64,000 nt of DNA from G963665085 sp963665085. Its GTDB lineage: Bacteria; Bacteroidota; Bacteroidia; Bacteroidales; JAAAOM01. Numbering within the stretch: the first letter of the stretch is position 1; each line of letters starts with the position of its first letter. Below, piece by piece: positions 54,967-63,307 of this stretch. Where the stretch lies: the NCBI GenBank assembly GCA_963665085.2, contig CAXXXS010000002.1, positions 62,001-126,000 on the forward strand. The letters are read 5' to 3'. The notes beneath the pieces are model-generated. The model was not told where the DNA came from. It was given only the letters and a program-made list of their open reading frames with translations, and made no database searches. A program made the position numbers and the translations under genes.

Positions 54967-56919
54967 CTAAATTCTTTGGTTTTTAAGTTCTTCAACTTCT
55001 GTTTGGTATGTTTCCCAATTGTTCATTTCCTTTTCTAGTTCAGCCTTTAAGCCATTGTACTCTTTGTAAAAATTATCGTCGAGTAGCTCTTTTGTTTTTT
55101 CATCAGTACTATAAAATACTTCGTTTCTTTTTTCTATTTTTCTTTCAAGTTCTTCTATTTTTTTTTCTGCGTCTTTTACTTTGTTTTCAGCCTTTCGAAT
55201 TTCTCTGTCAAGTTTTTTTCTTTCTTCGTAATTTAACTTATTTTCAGATACCGGTTGACCAATGTTCCCTGTGTCGATTTCTTTTTGTTTAAGGTTGAGT
55301 TGATCCAATGTCTCAATCTTTTTCTTTTTAAGAAAATCATAAATCCCACCTCTAAATTCACTTATGTTTTTATTCCTGAATTCGAATATTTTTTCGGTTA
55401 AACCATTAAGAAATTCTCTGTCGTGAGATACAACAATTAATGTGCCTGTATAGTTTATAAGAGCATTTTTTAGAATGTCTTTTGAATACATATCAAGATG
55501 GTTGGTAGGTTCATCTAATACCAACAAATTATAAGGCTCCAGTAGAAGTTTTGCAATTGCCAGTCTTGATTTTTCACCTCCAGAAAGAACTTTCACCTTT
55601 TTTTCTACATCTTCCCCGCCAAATAGAAATGAACCTAATATATCGCGGATTTTAGTGCGAACATCTCCAACAGCAACATCATCAATAGTTTGTAATACTG
55701 TTTTTTCTCCATCCAATAATGTTTCCTGATTTTGGGCAAAATAACCAATCTTAACATTGTGTCCTAATTTAAATGTCCCGGTATAGTCAAGCTCGTCAAC
55801 TATTATTCGTGATAATGTAGTTTTACCTTCTCCGTTTTTTCCTACAAATGCCACTTTTTCTCCGCGTTCTACTATCAGGTCAATATTTTTTAATACTTGT
55901 AGTTCGTCATATTTTTTAGAGAGATGTTCTGTCTCAACAACAATAGAGCCCGAACGTGGAGCTGGAGGAAACTGGATGTTAATCCTTGAGTTATCTTGTT
56001 CTTCAATTTCTATTCGGTCAATTTTTTCCAGTTGTTTTATACGGGATTGTACCTGTACAGCCTTGGTCGCTTTGTATCGAAACCGTTCGATAAACTCTTC
56101 CGTTTTTTCAATCATTTTTTGTTGATTGTTATATGCGGATTGTTGGAGTTCTAATTGTTCTTTTCGTAATTCAACATATTGAGAATAAGGTGCGTTATAA
56201 TCATAAGTTTTTGCAAGACTAATTTCTATGGTACGGTTAGTAATATTGTCAAGGAATGCTCGGTCATGTGAAATAAGAATAATTGCTCCCGGGTAACTAA
56301 TTAAGTAATCTTCCAGCCACTGGATAGATTCAATATCAAGGTGGTTTGTCGGTTCGTCTAATAAAAGTACGTTGGGCCTTTTTAATAAGATCTTTGCAAG
56401 TTCGACACGCATACGCCATCCACCACTAAATTCATTTAATGAACGGGCAAAGTCTTCTCTTGTAAAACCAAGACCAATTAATGTTTTTTCAATATCCCCA
56501 TCATAGTTATTTCCTCCAAGAATTGCCAGGTGTTCGTTATGTTCATTTAGCAATTCAATAAGTTTAAGGTAATTACTAGATTCGTAATCAGTTCTTTCTG
56601 ATAGTTCGATATTTATCTTTTCAATTTTTTTTTCAATATCGATTATTTGTTGAAATGCTGTTTTTGCCTCTTCGTAGACCGTTTTTTCAGAAGAGTTCCT
56701 TATTTGTTGTGCAAGATATCCAAGTGTAGCATCGTTGGGAATAGTTACTTTTCCTTCATCAACAGGTTGTTGACCAAGTATAATTTTCATTAGGGTTGTT
56801 TTGCCTGCCCCGTTTTTTCCAACTAACCCAATTCTGTCTTTAGGGTTTACTAAAAACGATACATTCTTAAAAAGAGTCCTGTTTACAAACTGTAAAGATA
56901 TATTGTCTATTGATATCAT
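54967..56919 (-). CDS. ABC-F family ATPase (translation factor type)
   Basis: A 650-residue soluble protein with two ABC domains: Walker A GKNGAGKTT at 34-42 and GKNGEGKTT in the second, with LSGG-type signatures (EFSGGWRMRVELAKILL, LSGGEKSRLAIAKLLL) and Walker B LLLDEPTNHLD and LVLDEPTNHLD. A linker with basic helices (FIERFRYKATKAVQVQSR) and a C-terminal coiled coil (residues about 545-650, charged heptads) are typical of ABC-F proteins that bind the ribosomal E site and modulate translation. There is no membrane part. Resistance-type or EttA/Uup-type roles cannot be separated by eye. Confidence 0.94.
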   Translation of the reverse strand: MISIDNISLQFVNRTLFKNVSFLVNPKDRIGLVGKNGAGKTTLMKIILGQQPVDEGKVTIPNDATLGYLAQQIRNSSEKTVYEEAKTAFQQIIDIEKKIEKINIELSERTDYESSNYLKLIELLNEHNEHLAILGGNNYDGDIEKTLIGLGFTREDFARSLNEFSGGWRMRVELAKILLKRPNVLLLDEPTNHLDIESIQWLEDYLISYPGAIILISHDRAFLDNITNRTIEISLAKTYDYNAPYSQYVELRKEQLELQQSAYNNQQKMIEKTEEFIERFRYKATKAVQVQSRIKQLEKIDRIEIEEQDNSRINIQFPPAPRSGSIVVETEHLSKKYDELQVLKNIDLIVERGEKVAFVGKNGEGKTTLSRIIVDELDYTGTFKLGHNVKIGYFAQNQETLLDGEKTVLQTIDDVAVGDVRTKIRDILGSFLFGGEDVEKKVKVLSGGEKSRLAIAKLLLEPYNLLVLDEPTNHLDMYSKDILKNALINYTGTLIVVSHDREFLNGLTEKIFEFRNKNISEFRGGIYDFLKKKKIETLDQLNLKQKEIDTGNIGQPVSENKLNYEERKKLDREIRKAENKVKDAEKKIEELERKIEKRNEVFYSTDEKTKELLDDNFYKEYNGLKAELEKEMNNWETYQTEVEELKNQRI

Positions 56920-57294
56920 TCTTCTAAAATTCGACCGGCTGCGAAGTTAAAAAAGATTTAGTTTTTACTGGATTTTTTACTTTAAGTATTTAGTTTATAA
57001 AAGTGGGGATCGTTTGAAAAATAATGTACTCTTTTAGGATTCTGTTTTGTTAAGATTCATTAAATCAAATATTTAAATTTTAAATAATGTATTCGTGTTA
57101 AAATAATTGCTATTTATCCAATGAATAAGTAAATTAATAAAACTTATTCACAAGAAAGGAACTTTAATAATTAACTTTAGTAAAAGACTCTAACTACTTA
57201 AATACATTATTGTAAAATATAAAATAAGCACAGAAGTTCATGATCATGGATGTAGGGGAAATTGAATGTCTCATTGATTTGAAAAGGTTATGTA
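56920..57294. other. AT-rich 375-bp spacer with one hairpin
   Basis: No gene is seen between the divergent ABC-F and kinase genes. It contains an inverted repeat TGAATAAGT / ACTTATTCA at 57122-57150 (11-base loop) and AT-rich stretches that should hold the promoters of both genes, though no full -33/-7 pair stands out. Confidence 0.5.
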
Positions 57295-58212
57295 ATGGAT
57301 AGATTAAATGATATTCTTAATGCAATCATAAATGTAGCGCAGGGAGATTATTCTGTGGAAATTGAGGTTACAGATAGCAACGACGATCTGGATGCTCTTG
57401 CTATGGGGATAAATCTAATGGTTAATGAGCTTAAAGATAAGTTTGAGACAGAGAAAGAAAATGAACGGATCTTAAATTTAAACGAGCAATTAAAAATTGC
57501 ATCACTACAAGCAAAAGAGAGCGATCGTTTAAAATCTGCTTTTTTGGCTAATATGAGCCATGAAATTAGAACTCCAATGAATAGTATTCTTGGATTTGCC
57601 GGGTTGCTAAAAAAAACAGATTTATCAGAAGAGAATAGAAAAAAATATGTAGAGCATATTGAAAAAGGAGGAGGGCGTATGCTTAACCTCATTAATGAGT
57701 TGATTGATATTTCAAAAATTGAATCAGGACAAATGGATTTATTTTTTTCAAAAACAAATGTCTTGGATGTAATGGAGTCAACATATTTATTTTTTAAATC
57801 CGAAGCAGAAAGTAAAGAAATAGAACTTAAATGGAACCGTAATGGATTTATTCCGGGAAGTTCCATTATAAATACAGATAAGGTTAAACTAGAGGCTATT
57901 CTTAATAATCTCATAAAAAATGCTATAAAATTCACCGATAAGGGAGTTGTAGAATTAGGGATTCATAAAATAGATGAATTCATAGAGTTTTATGTAAAAG
58001 ATACAGGAATAGGGATTCCTGATGATAAACAAGATGTTGTGTTTGAACGTTTTTCGCAGGTAAAAGATCCTATAACGAGTGGTTATGAGGGCTCTGGTTT
58101 AGGTTTGGCTATATCAAGTGCTTACACAGAAATGTTAGGCGGTAGAATGTGGATGGAGAGCATAGAAGGAGAAGGATCAACTTTTTATTTTACAATAAAG
58201 GATCGTTTATAA
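57295..58212 (+). CDS. Soluble histidine kinase 1 of a kinase-STAS-kinase cassette
   Basis: A 305-residue kinase with no membrane segment. Residues 1-55 form a HAMP-like linker (GDYSVEIEVTDSNDDLDALA and MGINLMVNELKD), followed by a short coiled coil, HisKA with H89 (ANMSHEIRTPMNSILGF) and HATPase (NNLIKNAIKFT, DTGIGI, GSGLGLAIS). It is close in every block to kinase 2 at 58878. A HAMP module at the extreme N-terminus without a transmembrane helix implies a partner or scaffold provides the input. A 15-bp perfect hairpin lies just after its stop. Confidence 0.92.
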   Translation: MDRLNDILNAIINVAQGDYSVEIEVTDSNDDLDALAMGINLMVNELKDKFETEKENERILNLNEQLKIASLQAKESDRLKSAFLANMSHEIRTPMNSILGFAGLLKKTDLSEENRKKYVEHIEKGGGRMLNLINELIDISKIESGQMDLFFSKTNVLDVMESTYLFFKSEAESKEIELKWNRNGFIPGSSIINTDKVKLEAILNNLIKNAIKFTDKGVVELGIHKIDEFIEFYVKDTGIGIPDDKQDVVFERFSQVKDPITSGYEGSGLGLAISSAYTEMLGGRMWMESIEGEGSTFYFTIKDRL

Positions 58213-58219
58213 AATTGAA

Positions 58220-58253
58220 TAACATCTATTTTTTATAGAAAAAATAGATGTTA
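58220..58253. repeat. 15-bp perfect hairpin after kinase 1
   Basis: TAACATCTATTTTTT (58220-58234) pairs perfectly with AAAAAATAGATGTTA (58239-58253) around a 4-base loop. It starts seven bases after the kinase stop. The internal T-run makes it a possible terminator or attenuator between kinase 1 and the STAS gene. Confidence 0.65.
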
Positions 58254-58402
58254 ATGTTATCAAATAGTTGCTTTATCCATATTTATTTGACATTAATAAA
58301 GTATAGTAATAAGATTGGAACAAACACAAATTATTAACGTCTAAATAAAAGTTGCTGAAGAATAAAACCGGAGAGTGTACTTGAAATTAATATAGAGCAG
58401 GG

Positions 58403-58810
58403 ATGATTGAAGTGGAAGTAAGACAGGTTAACGAAAGTGAAATATGGATTGGCGAAAGTAAAGATTTGCTGATAGAGGAGAATATACTTTTGGTTGAGGC
58501 AGTAGGGGAACAAACGCCAGAAATAGCAGAGAAACAATTAGAGGTTACTGGAGTGATAGCAAAGTCAATAAACAGAAAACTTAACTTTATTATTGATTTA
58601 AACAGATGCGGTAAAAATAGTCCTGAAGCAAGAAATATATGGAGCAGAATAGCAGAAAAAGAAACTACAGGTAAAGTTGCTGTTTTTGGCATACATCCCG
58701 TAGCAAGAGTAATTGCTTCGTTTGTTATTAATGTCTCAAAAAAAGGTAAAGAAGGGGCTATGCGATTTTTTAGGACCAAAGAGGAATCGCTTTCTTGGAT
58801 AAAAGAGTAA
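58403..58810 (+). CDS. STAS/SpoIIAA-like small protein
   Basis: A 135-residue soluble protein. The second half reads like a STAS/SEC14-type (SpoIIAA-like) domain: LNFIIDLNRCGKNSPEARNI, KVAVFGIHPVARVIASFVI and RFFRTKEESLSWIKE at the end. Family members act as phospho-switch or ligand-binding modules with kinases and phosphatases. It sits between two near-duplicate kinases on the same strand (190 bases after the first, 67 before the second). The arrangement suggests it is their partner or input module, which is inference. It shows no signal peptide or helices for membrane insertion. Confidence 0.8.
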   Translation: MIEVEVRQVNESEIWIGESKDLLIEENILLVEAVGEQTPEIAEKQLEVTGVIAKSINRKLNFIIDLNRCGKNSPEARNIWSRIAEKETTGKVAVFGIHPVARVIASFVINVSKKGKEGAMRFFRTKEESLSWIKE

Positions 58811-58877
58811 GGGAGTTGTTACTAACAACGTAGAGTTTTTATTGATGGGTATATGTAAATTTTCAAGAAAAGAATTA

Positions 58878-59870
58878 ATGGTTAATAGGCAAGATAGAAT
58901 AAGTGAGTTTTTAGATGTGATTATCAAAGTTGCACAGGGTGATTATTCAGTACAGGTAAGTTTAACCGGTGAGAATGATGATTTTGATGCAATAGCCATG
59001 GGTATCAATATGATGGTGGATGATATTAAAAAGAAACATGAAACAGAGGAAGAAAACGAGCGAATTTTATTTTTAAATGAACAATTAAGAGTAGCAATGG
59101 AGAAGGCAAAAGAAAGCGATCGGTTGAAGTCTGCTTTCTTAGCTAATATGAGTCATGAGATAAGAACTCCGATGAATAGCATTCTCGGTTTTGCCGGTTT
59201 ACTAAAAAGGCCTTTGGTATCAGAAGAAAATAGAAATAAATATATAGATCTTATTGAGCAGGGAGGAAAGCGGATGCTTAACCTTATTAATGAATTGATT
59301 GATATTTCAAAAATTGAATCGGGACAAATGGATGTCTATATTTCAGACACTAATTTTGTAGGTTTGGTTGATGAGATTTATCTCTTTTTTGAACCAGAGG
59401 CAACAACAAAAGAAATCTCGTTAATTTGGGAGAAGTCAGAAGAAATAAATAAACACCCAATAATAAAGACAGATTGTGAAAAAATAAATGCTGTACTTAC
59501 AAATCTGGTGAAGAATGCAATAAAATTCACAGACGAAGGAAGTATAACAATAGGCTGCGAAATAAAAAATGATTTTCTGCTTTTCTCTGTAAAAGATACC
59601 GGGATTGGTATTCCTTCAGATAAGTTAGAAGCTGTTTTTGACAGGTTTTCACAAGTTAAAGATCCCATTACAAGCGGGTATGAAGGATCTGGATTAGGCC
59701 TTTCAATATCAAAAGGTTATATTGATATACTGGGTGGTAAGATATGGGCAGAGAGTAAAAAAGATAAAGGTTCTGAGTTTTATTTTACAATTCCCTATGA
59801 TGTTGTAATATCGTCGTCTGAAATAGAAACAAATGGAGGGTGTGGGTGCGAGCGATTGTTATACAATTAA
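58878..59870 (+). CDS. Soluble histidine kinase 2 of the kinase-STAS-kinase cassette
   Basis: About 330 residues from ATG 58878, chosen because QDRISEFLDVIIKVAQGDYS aligns with the start of kinase 1; an earlier ATG at 58845 would add 11 residues. It has a HAMP-like N-terminal module (residues 20-55), HisKA with H93 (ANMSHEIRTPMNSILGF) and HATPase (NLVKNAIKFT, DTGIGI, GSGLGLSIS). It ends in a cysteine-rich tail, TNGGCGCERLLYN, absent from kinase 1; this could be a metal, redox or lipid-attachment site. The two kinases share the receiver-less plan, so any response regulator is encoded elsewhere. Confidence 0.92.
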   Translation: MVNRQDRISEFLDVIIKVAQGDYSVQVSLTGENDDFDAIAMGINMMVDDIKKKHETEEENERILFLNEQLRVAMEKAKESDRLKSAFLANMSHEIRTPMNSILGFAGLLKRPLVSEENRNKYIDLIEQGGKRMLNLINELIDISKIESGQMDVYISDTNFVGLVDEIYLFFEPEATTKEISLIWEKSEEINKHPIIKTDCEKINAVLTNLVKNAIKFTDEGSITIGCEIKNDFLLFSVKDTGIGIPSDKLEAVFDRFSQVKDPITSGYEGSGLGLSISKGYIDILGGKIWAESKKDKGSEFYFTIPYDVVISSSEIETNGGCGCERLLYN

Positions 59871-59881
59871 CAGGATTATTC

Positions 59882-59914
59882 TTCGCAAAAAAGAAATACA
59901 CTTATATTTGCGAA
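59882..59914 (+). promoter_or_regulatory. Promoter with overlapping dyad upstream of rlmD
   Basis: TATATTTG (59903-59910) fits the -7 consensus TAnnTTTG and lies 17 bases before the rlmD GTG. TTCGCAAA (59882-59889) and TTTGCGAA (59907-59914) form a perfect 8-bp inverted repeat around it, with the right arm inside the -7 box, which could be a regulator site or coincidence of a common AT-rich word. Confidence 0.5.
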
Positions 59915-59927
59915 AATTTAAGATAAA

Positions 59928-61331
59928 GTGGGAAGGAAGAAAAAACCATTACTTGAGGATGTATTAATTGAAGACATTGGAGCAGAAGGAAAAGCACTAG
60001 CCCGAATAGAGGGCAAAGTTTTATTTGTACCCTTAGCAATCCCGGGAGATGTAGTTGATGTACAGGTTCAAAAAAGTAAGAAATCATATTTAGAAGGGTA
60101 TGTCACCCAATTTAAGAAGTTAAGTGATACCAGGGTTGATGCCAAATGTGAGCATTTTGGCGTATGTGGAGGCTGTAGCTGGCAACCTCTGCCTTACGAG
60201 AAACAGTTAATGTATAAGCAGAAACAGGTTGTAAGTTTTTTTGAACGCCAAGGGAAACTTAAAGATTTTGAAGCAAGAAATATACTTCCCTCAGAGAATA
60301 CCTATTATTATAGGAATAAACTCGAATTTAGTTTTTCAGCACAACGATGGCTCTCTAATGAAGAGATAGAAAACGGAGAAGAAAATATAGATAGGAGAGC
60401 GGTTGGTTTTTATTTGCCTAAGAAATTTTTTAGAATCTTAGATATAAAAAACTGTTACCTTCAACCAGAACCATCAAATTCAATACGCCTTGAACTCAGA
60501 AAATTTGTTTTTGAAAATAATCTAGAACCCTACGATCAGCGAAATAACGTCGGATTTATAAGGAATATCATTATTAGAAATACATCCGTAGGAGAATGGA
60601 TGGTAATAATTGCGTTTCATAATGATTCGCAATGGATTTCAAAAATACTGGAGCATTTAAGAGAAAAATTTTCCCAGATAACATCGTTGTACTATGTTAT
60701 AAATCCGAAAGTAAACGATGTAATTACTGACTTAGAAGCGAAATTCTATTGGGGAAAACCTCATATTACCGAAGAAATGGAAGGACTTAAATTCCGTATT
60801 AGTCCAAAATCTTTTTACCAGACAAATTCTCAACAAGCTTATACGCTTTATAAAGTTACCCGCGATTTTGCAGAATTAAAGAGAGATGAGGTTGTTTACG
60901 ATTTATATACAGGAACCGGTACAATAGCTAATTTTATCGCTGGGAGTTGTAAGAAAGTTGTAGGAATAGAATATGTTGAAGAAGCAATAGTTGATGCCCG
61001 AATAAATTCCGCTGACAATGAAATAAAAAATACTGTTTTCTATGCAGGAGATATGAAGGATGTACTCACAGAAACGCTTATTGAAAAAGAAGGTCTGCCG
61101 GATGTAATAATTACCGATCCTCCCCGGGCTGGTATGCATCCCGCAGTTGTTAAAACAATACTCAAAGCAAAACCCAAGAAGATAGTTTATGTAAGTTGTA
61201 ACCCCGCAACCCAGGTCCGTGATATACAGATGCTGGAAGAGGATTATAAATTAGTAAGAATTCAGCCTGTAGATATGTTCCCTCAGACATTTCACGTGGA
61301 GAATGTAGCGCTGTTGGTTAGAAGAGATTAA
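59928..61331 (+). CDS. rlmD: 23S rRNA (uracil-5)-methyltransferase RlmD
   Basis: A 467-residue TrmA-family enzyme starting at GTG 59928. An N-terminal TRAM domain (DIGAEGKALARIEGKVLFVP, GDVVDVQVQKSKKSY) precedes the 4Fe-4S cysteines C74, C80, C83 (CEHFGVCGGC) with a fourth in KNCYLQPE. The SAM domain has YDLYTGTGTIANFIA and ITDPPRAGMHP, and the catalytic cysteine is in YVSCNPATQVRD. It methylates U1939 (or U747) of 23S rRNA. The TRAM and FeS arrangement separates it from TrmA. The next gene is nearly 300 bases away. Confidence 0.94.
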   Translation: MGRKKKPLLEDVLIEDIGAEGKALARIEGKVLFVPLAIPGDVVDVQVQKSKKSYLEGYVTQFKKLSDTRVDAKCEHFGVCGGCSWQPLPYEKQLMYKQKQVVSFFERQGKLKDFEARNILPSENTYYYRNKLEFSFSAQRWLSNEEIENGEENIDRRAVGFYLPKKFFRILDIKNCYLQPEPSNSIRLELRKFVFENNLEPYDQRNNVGFIRNIIIRNTSVGEWMVIIAFHNDSQWISKILEHLREKFSQITSLYYVINPKVNDVITDLEAKFYWGKPHITEEMEGLKFRISPKSFYQTNSQQAYTLYKVTRDFAELKRDEVVYDLYTGTGTIANFIAGSCKKVVGIEYVEEAIVDARINSADNEIKNTVFYAGDMKDVLTETLIEKEGLPDVIITDPPRAGMHPAVVKTILKAKPKKIVYVSCNPATQVRDIQMLEEDYKLVRIQPVDMFPQTFHVENVALLVRRD

Positions 61332-61623
61332 AACAATGTTTCTTTTTTTATTAAGGTATACCACCTGTTACTCCAATTATGTAGGTGTTTGTAAACACGG
61401 GTAAATGCTAGTTATATAAATTTCCGTATGGCTAAAATTAGGATGAAAAATTAAATAGCCCATTTAGAATAGCTTTTCACCACCTTAATTGATGCGTTGG
61501 TAAAAACAAATAGGACAACCCGTCTGAGCAACGTAAAAGAAAATTGGAAAATCAAAAACAGGCCAATAAGGTCTTACGAATTTATAAGTAACTGGAATCA
61601 ATAATTAAACGAAGAAAACAACC
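61332..61623. other. 292-bp spacer with a small dyad, no gene seen
   Basis: No ORF of note. GTGTTTGTAAACAC (61385-61398) is a 14-bp perfect palindrome 225 bases before the endolysin ATG and could bind a regulator. Otherwise I see nothing. Confidence 0.4.
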
Positions 61624-62091
61624 ATGTTTAAATTTGGGGAAAAATCAACTAAAGCCTTAAATAGCTGTCACAAAGATCTAAAGCTTATTCACAATGTAGC
61701 TATCAGTGATATCCGTATCGATTATGGAATCCATGAAGGGGAAAGAAGTATGGAACAACAATTAGCGTATTTTCAAAGAGGAGCAAGCAAATTGGATCCG
61801 CGTGACCCAGACCAACTAAAATTAGCAAAGCATGTCATAACCTGCTTTAGGCCATTTAGCGAAGCTACCGATATTCATATTGGTAGCTGTTATAAAAACA
61901 AGTCGCAGAGGTGGCAAAAAGAGAGCCTGGTTTATGTGTGCTCTTATTTGGTTGCGACCGCTGACCGTCTTTATGATGAGAACTTAATATGCCATACACT
62001 TCGGTGGGGATATAACTGGGATATTGATAGTGTCATTGGACAGGAGCAGGCGTTCAATTATTTACTACATTTAGAGCTCGTATGTCACTGA
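61624..62091 (+). CDS. Phage-type M15 peptidoglycan peptidase (endolysin-like)
   Basis: A 155-residue protein without signal peptide. It follows the phage M15C pattern: FGEKSTKALNSCHKDL, DYGIHEGERSMEQQLAYFQRGASK split here as DYGIHEGERS and MEQQLAYFQRGAS, the metal ligand H70 in AKHVITC, the ATDI Asp83, and the third ligand H149 in NYLLHLELV, after LRWGYNWDID. These match the zinc triad of L-alanyl-D-glutamate/D,D-peptidase endolysins. No other phage genes surround it; it lies between rlmD and a tRNA-Ser gene, a common integration site, so it may be a prophage remnant or a domesticated lysin. Confidence 0.75.
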   Translation: MFKFGEKSTKALNSCHKDLKLIHNVAISDIRIDYGIHEGERSMEQQLAYFQRGASKLDPRDPDQLKLAKHVITCFRPFSEATDIHIGSCYKNKSQRWQKESLVYVCSYLVATADRLYDENLICHTLRWGYNWDIDSVIGQEQAFNYLLHLELVCH

Positions 62092-62219
62092 AAATATATT
62101 CGGATGGAAATTAAGATAAATATAATCCTTCAACCTATTAAGGAATTCAGTTTAATTGACACCAAAAGCTGTCGAGAAATTATAATATATTTATTGGTAA
62201 TGATTGTAAAGTTGTGGAG

Positions 62220-62306
62220 CGGTGAGGGGGGGATTCGAACCCCCGGTACAGTTACCCGTACGTCAGTTTAGCAAACTGGTGGTTTAAGCCACTCACCCAC
62301 CTCACC
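62220..62306 (-). tRNA. tRNA-Ser (anticodon GCT)
   Basis: Minus strand, 87 bases: begins GGTGAGGTGGGTGAGTGG, ends with the acceptor strand CCTCACC and discriminator G. The anticodon loop is TTGCTAA (GCT), the T-arm is GGTTCGAATCC, and a long variable arm with GTACGGGTAACTGTAC marks class II. The first anticodon-stem pair is a C/A mismatch. CCA is not encoded. Confidence 0.93.
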
Positions 62307-62432
62307 TTGTTTAGCTTTTTGCTAAAGCAGCACAAAAGTATAAAATACAATCACAATTCCAAAACTTAAATTTAAAATTATTATTAAATGGGAAAAAGAA
62401 AACAGCAGGCCACAGACAGGAGCGGAATTTCC

Positions 62433-62460
62433 AGTCTCCGGTCTCCGGTCTCCTGACTCC
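62433..62460. repeat. Short 7-bp tandem repeat, GC-richer than surroundings
   Basis: Four 7-base units: AGTCTCC, GGTCTCC, GGTCTCC, TGACTCC, followed by a further degraded GGTTCACC. It lies 15 bases before the S24 repressor stop (62475) in otherwise AT-rich sequence. Confidence 0.6.
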
Positions 62461-62474
62461 GGTTCACCGAATAC

Positions 62475-63251
62475 TTATTTCTTCATTTTTGAAATGTCAT
62501 TCTTCATATCCATCATTAAATTGTGGAGTTTATTAAGTGCAGCTTCTTTTGGATCAGGTAATTCAAAGCTGATATATCCCAATGCCTTCCAAACCTCCAT
62601 TAATTCAAATAATGGAATAGTATAGGGGGCATATTCCGGATTATCAGATTGAAGTAGTAATTGGTCGCCTTTTTTATATAGCCGTTTAAATAAAATACCC
62701 TCAGTTTGTGTTATTATAATATAAGACTCTCCTTCTTTAATATAATCCCAATCGAGCACATATTCACAAATAATATATGAACCTGATTTTATGGGCTCCA
62801 TACTGTCACCTGAAATCTGAAATACCCTGTATGTACGTTCCTGGCTGAGTTCTGGTAAAGGGAAATCAAAAACAGGAAGTTTTTCTATAAAATCAGGATC
62901 ACCAAATCCCTTGGTATACCCAGCACAAGCTTTAACCGGAACAAGTGTGATGTGTTCTTTATTTTCTTTGTTTACAACCGCAGTAATTATGCGTATGTTC
63001 TTTCCATGAATATCTGTATTGTTACTTAGTTCAGGTATCCCTGTTTCTTTAAATGATTGTCCAACAAGGTTATCAATAGATATTCTAAATAAGGATGCTA
63101 ATTGCTGAAGGACAGATATTTTTGGAGTAGCTCTTCCTTCTTCGTATGCACCAATTGCAGAGCGTTTTATATTGAGTTTACCCGCTAATTCCTCTTGGGT
63201 AAGTCCGTTAGTCTTTCTTAAGTATTTTAGATTTTCGCCTAAATAATCCAC
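62475..63251 (-). CDS. XRE/S24 LexA-like repressor
   Basis: A 258-residue regulator from GTG 63251; the longer upstream frame reads non-conserved sequence. Residues 6-62 form a Cro/C1-type helix-turn-helix (RKTNGLTQEELAGKLNIKRS, then AIGAYEEGRA). Residues 100-220 form a peptidase S24/LexA-type domain with catalytic S150 (ISGDSMEPI) and K189 (EGILFKRLY), and a potential Ala-Gly cleavage site A110-G111 in KACAGYT. Such proteins self-cleave after DNA damage and release operators. The gene is divergent from a radical SAM protein across 56 bases filled with repeated operator-like sequence. It probably controls itself and that gene. Confidence 0.9.
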   Translation of the reverse strand: MDYLGENLKYLRKTNGLTQEELAGKLNIKRSAIGAYEEGRATPKISVLQQLASLFRISIDNLVGQSFKETGIPELSNNTDIHGKNIRIITAVVNKENKEHITLVPVKACAGYTKGFGDPDFIEKLPVFDFPLPELSQERTYRVFQISGDSMEPIKSGSYIICEYVLDWDYIKEGESYIIITQTEGILFKRLYKKGDQLLLQSDNPEYAPYTIPLFELMEVWKALGYISFELPDPKEAALNKLHNLMMDMKNDISKMKK

Positions 63252-63271
63252 AATAAAATTGTTATGTTTTG

Positions 63272-63306
63272 CTAAAAATATTAGTAAATTTACTAAAAAT
63301 ATTAGT
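63272..63306. promoter_or_regulatory. Operator array between the S24 repressor and radical SAM genes
   Basis: Two copies of CTAAAAATATTAGT (63272-63285 and 63293-63306) are spaced exactly 21 bases apart, two helical turns. Each contains CTAA-N5-TTAG as a dyad, and the junction forms the perfect 14-bp palindrome TAGTAAATTTACTA (63282-63295). The array ends two bases before the radical SAM GTG and starts 21 bases before the repressor GTG, so bound repressor would block both. Confidence 0.7.
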
Positions 63307-63307
63307 T

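Noticed and set aside
57348..57935. 195-residue minus-strand frame opposite kinase 1
   Set aside because: Serine- and leucine-rich shadow of the HisKA/HATPase coding sequence, no independent features.
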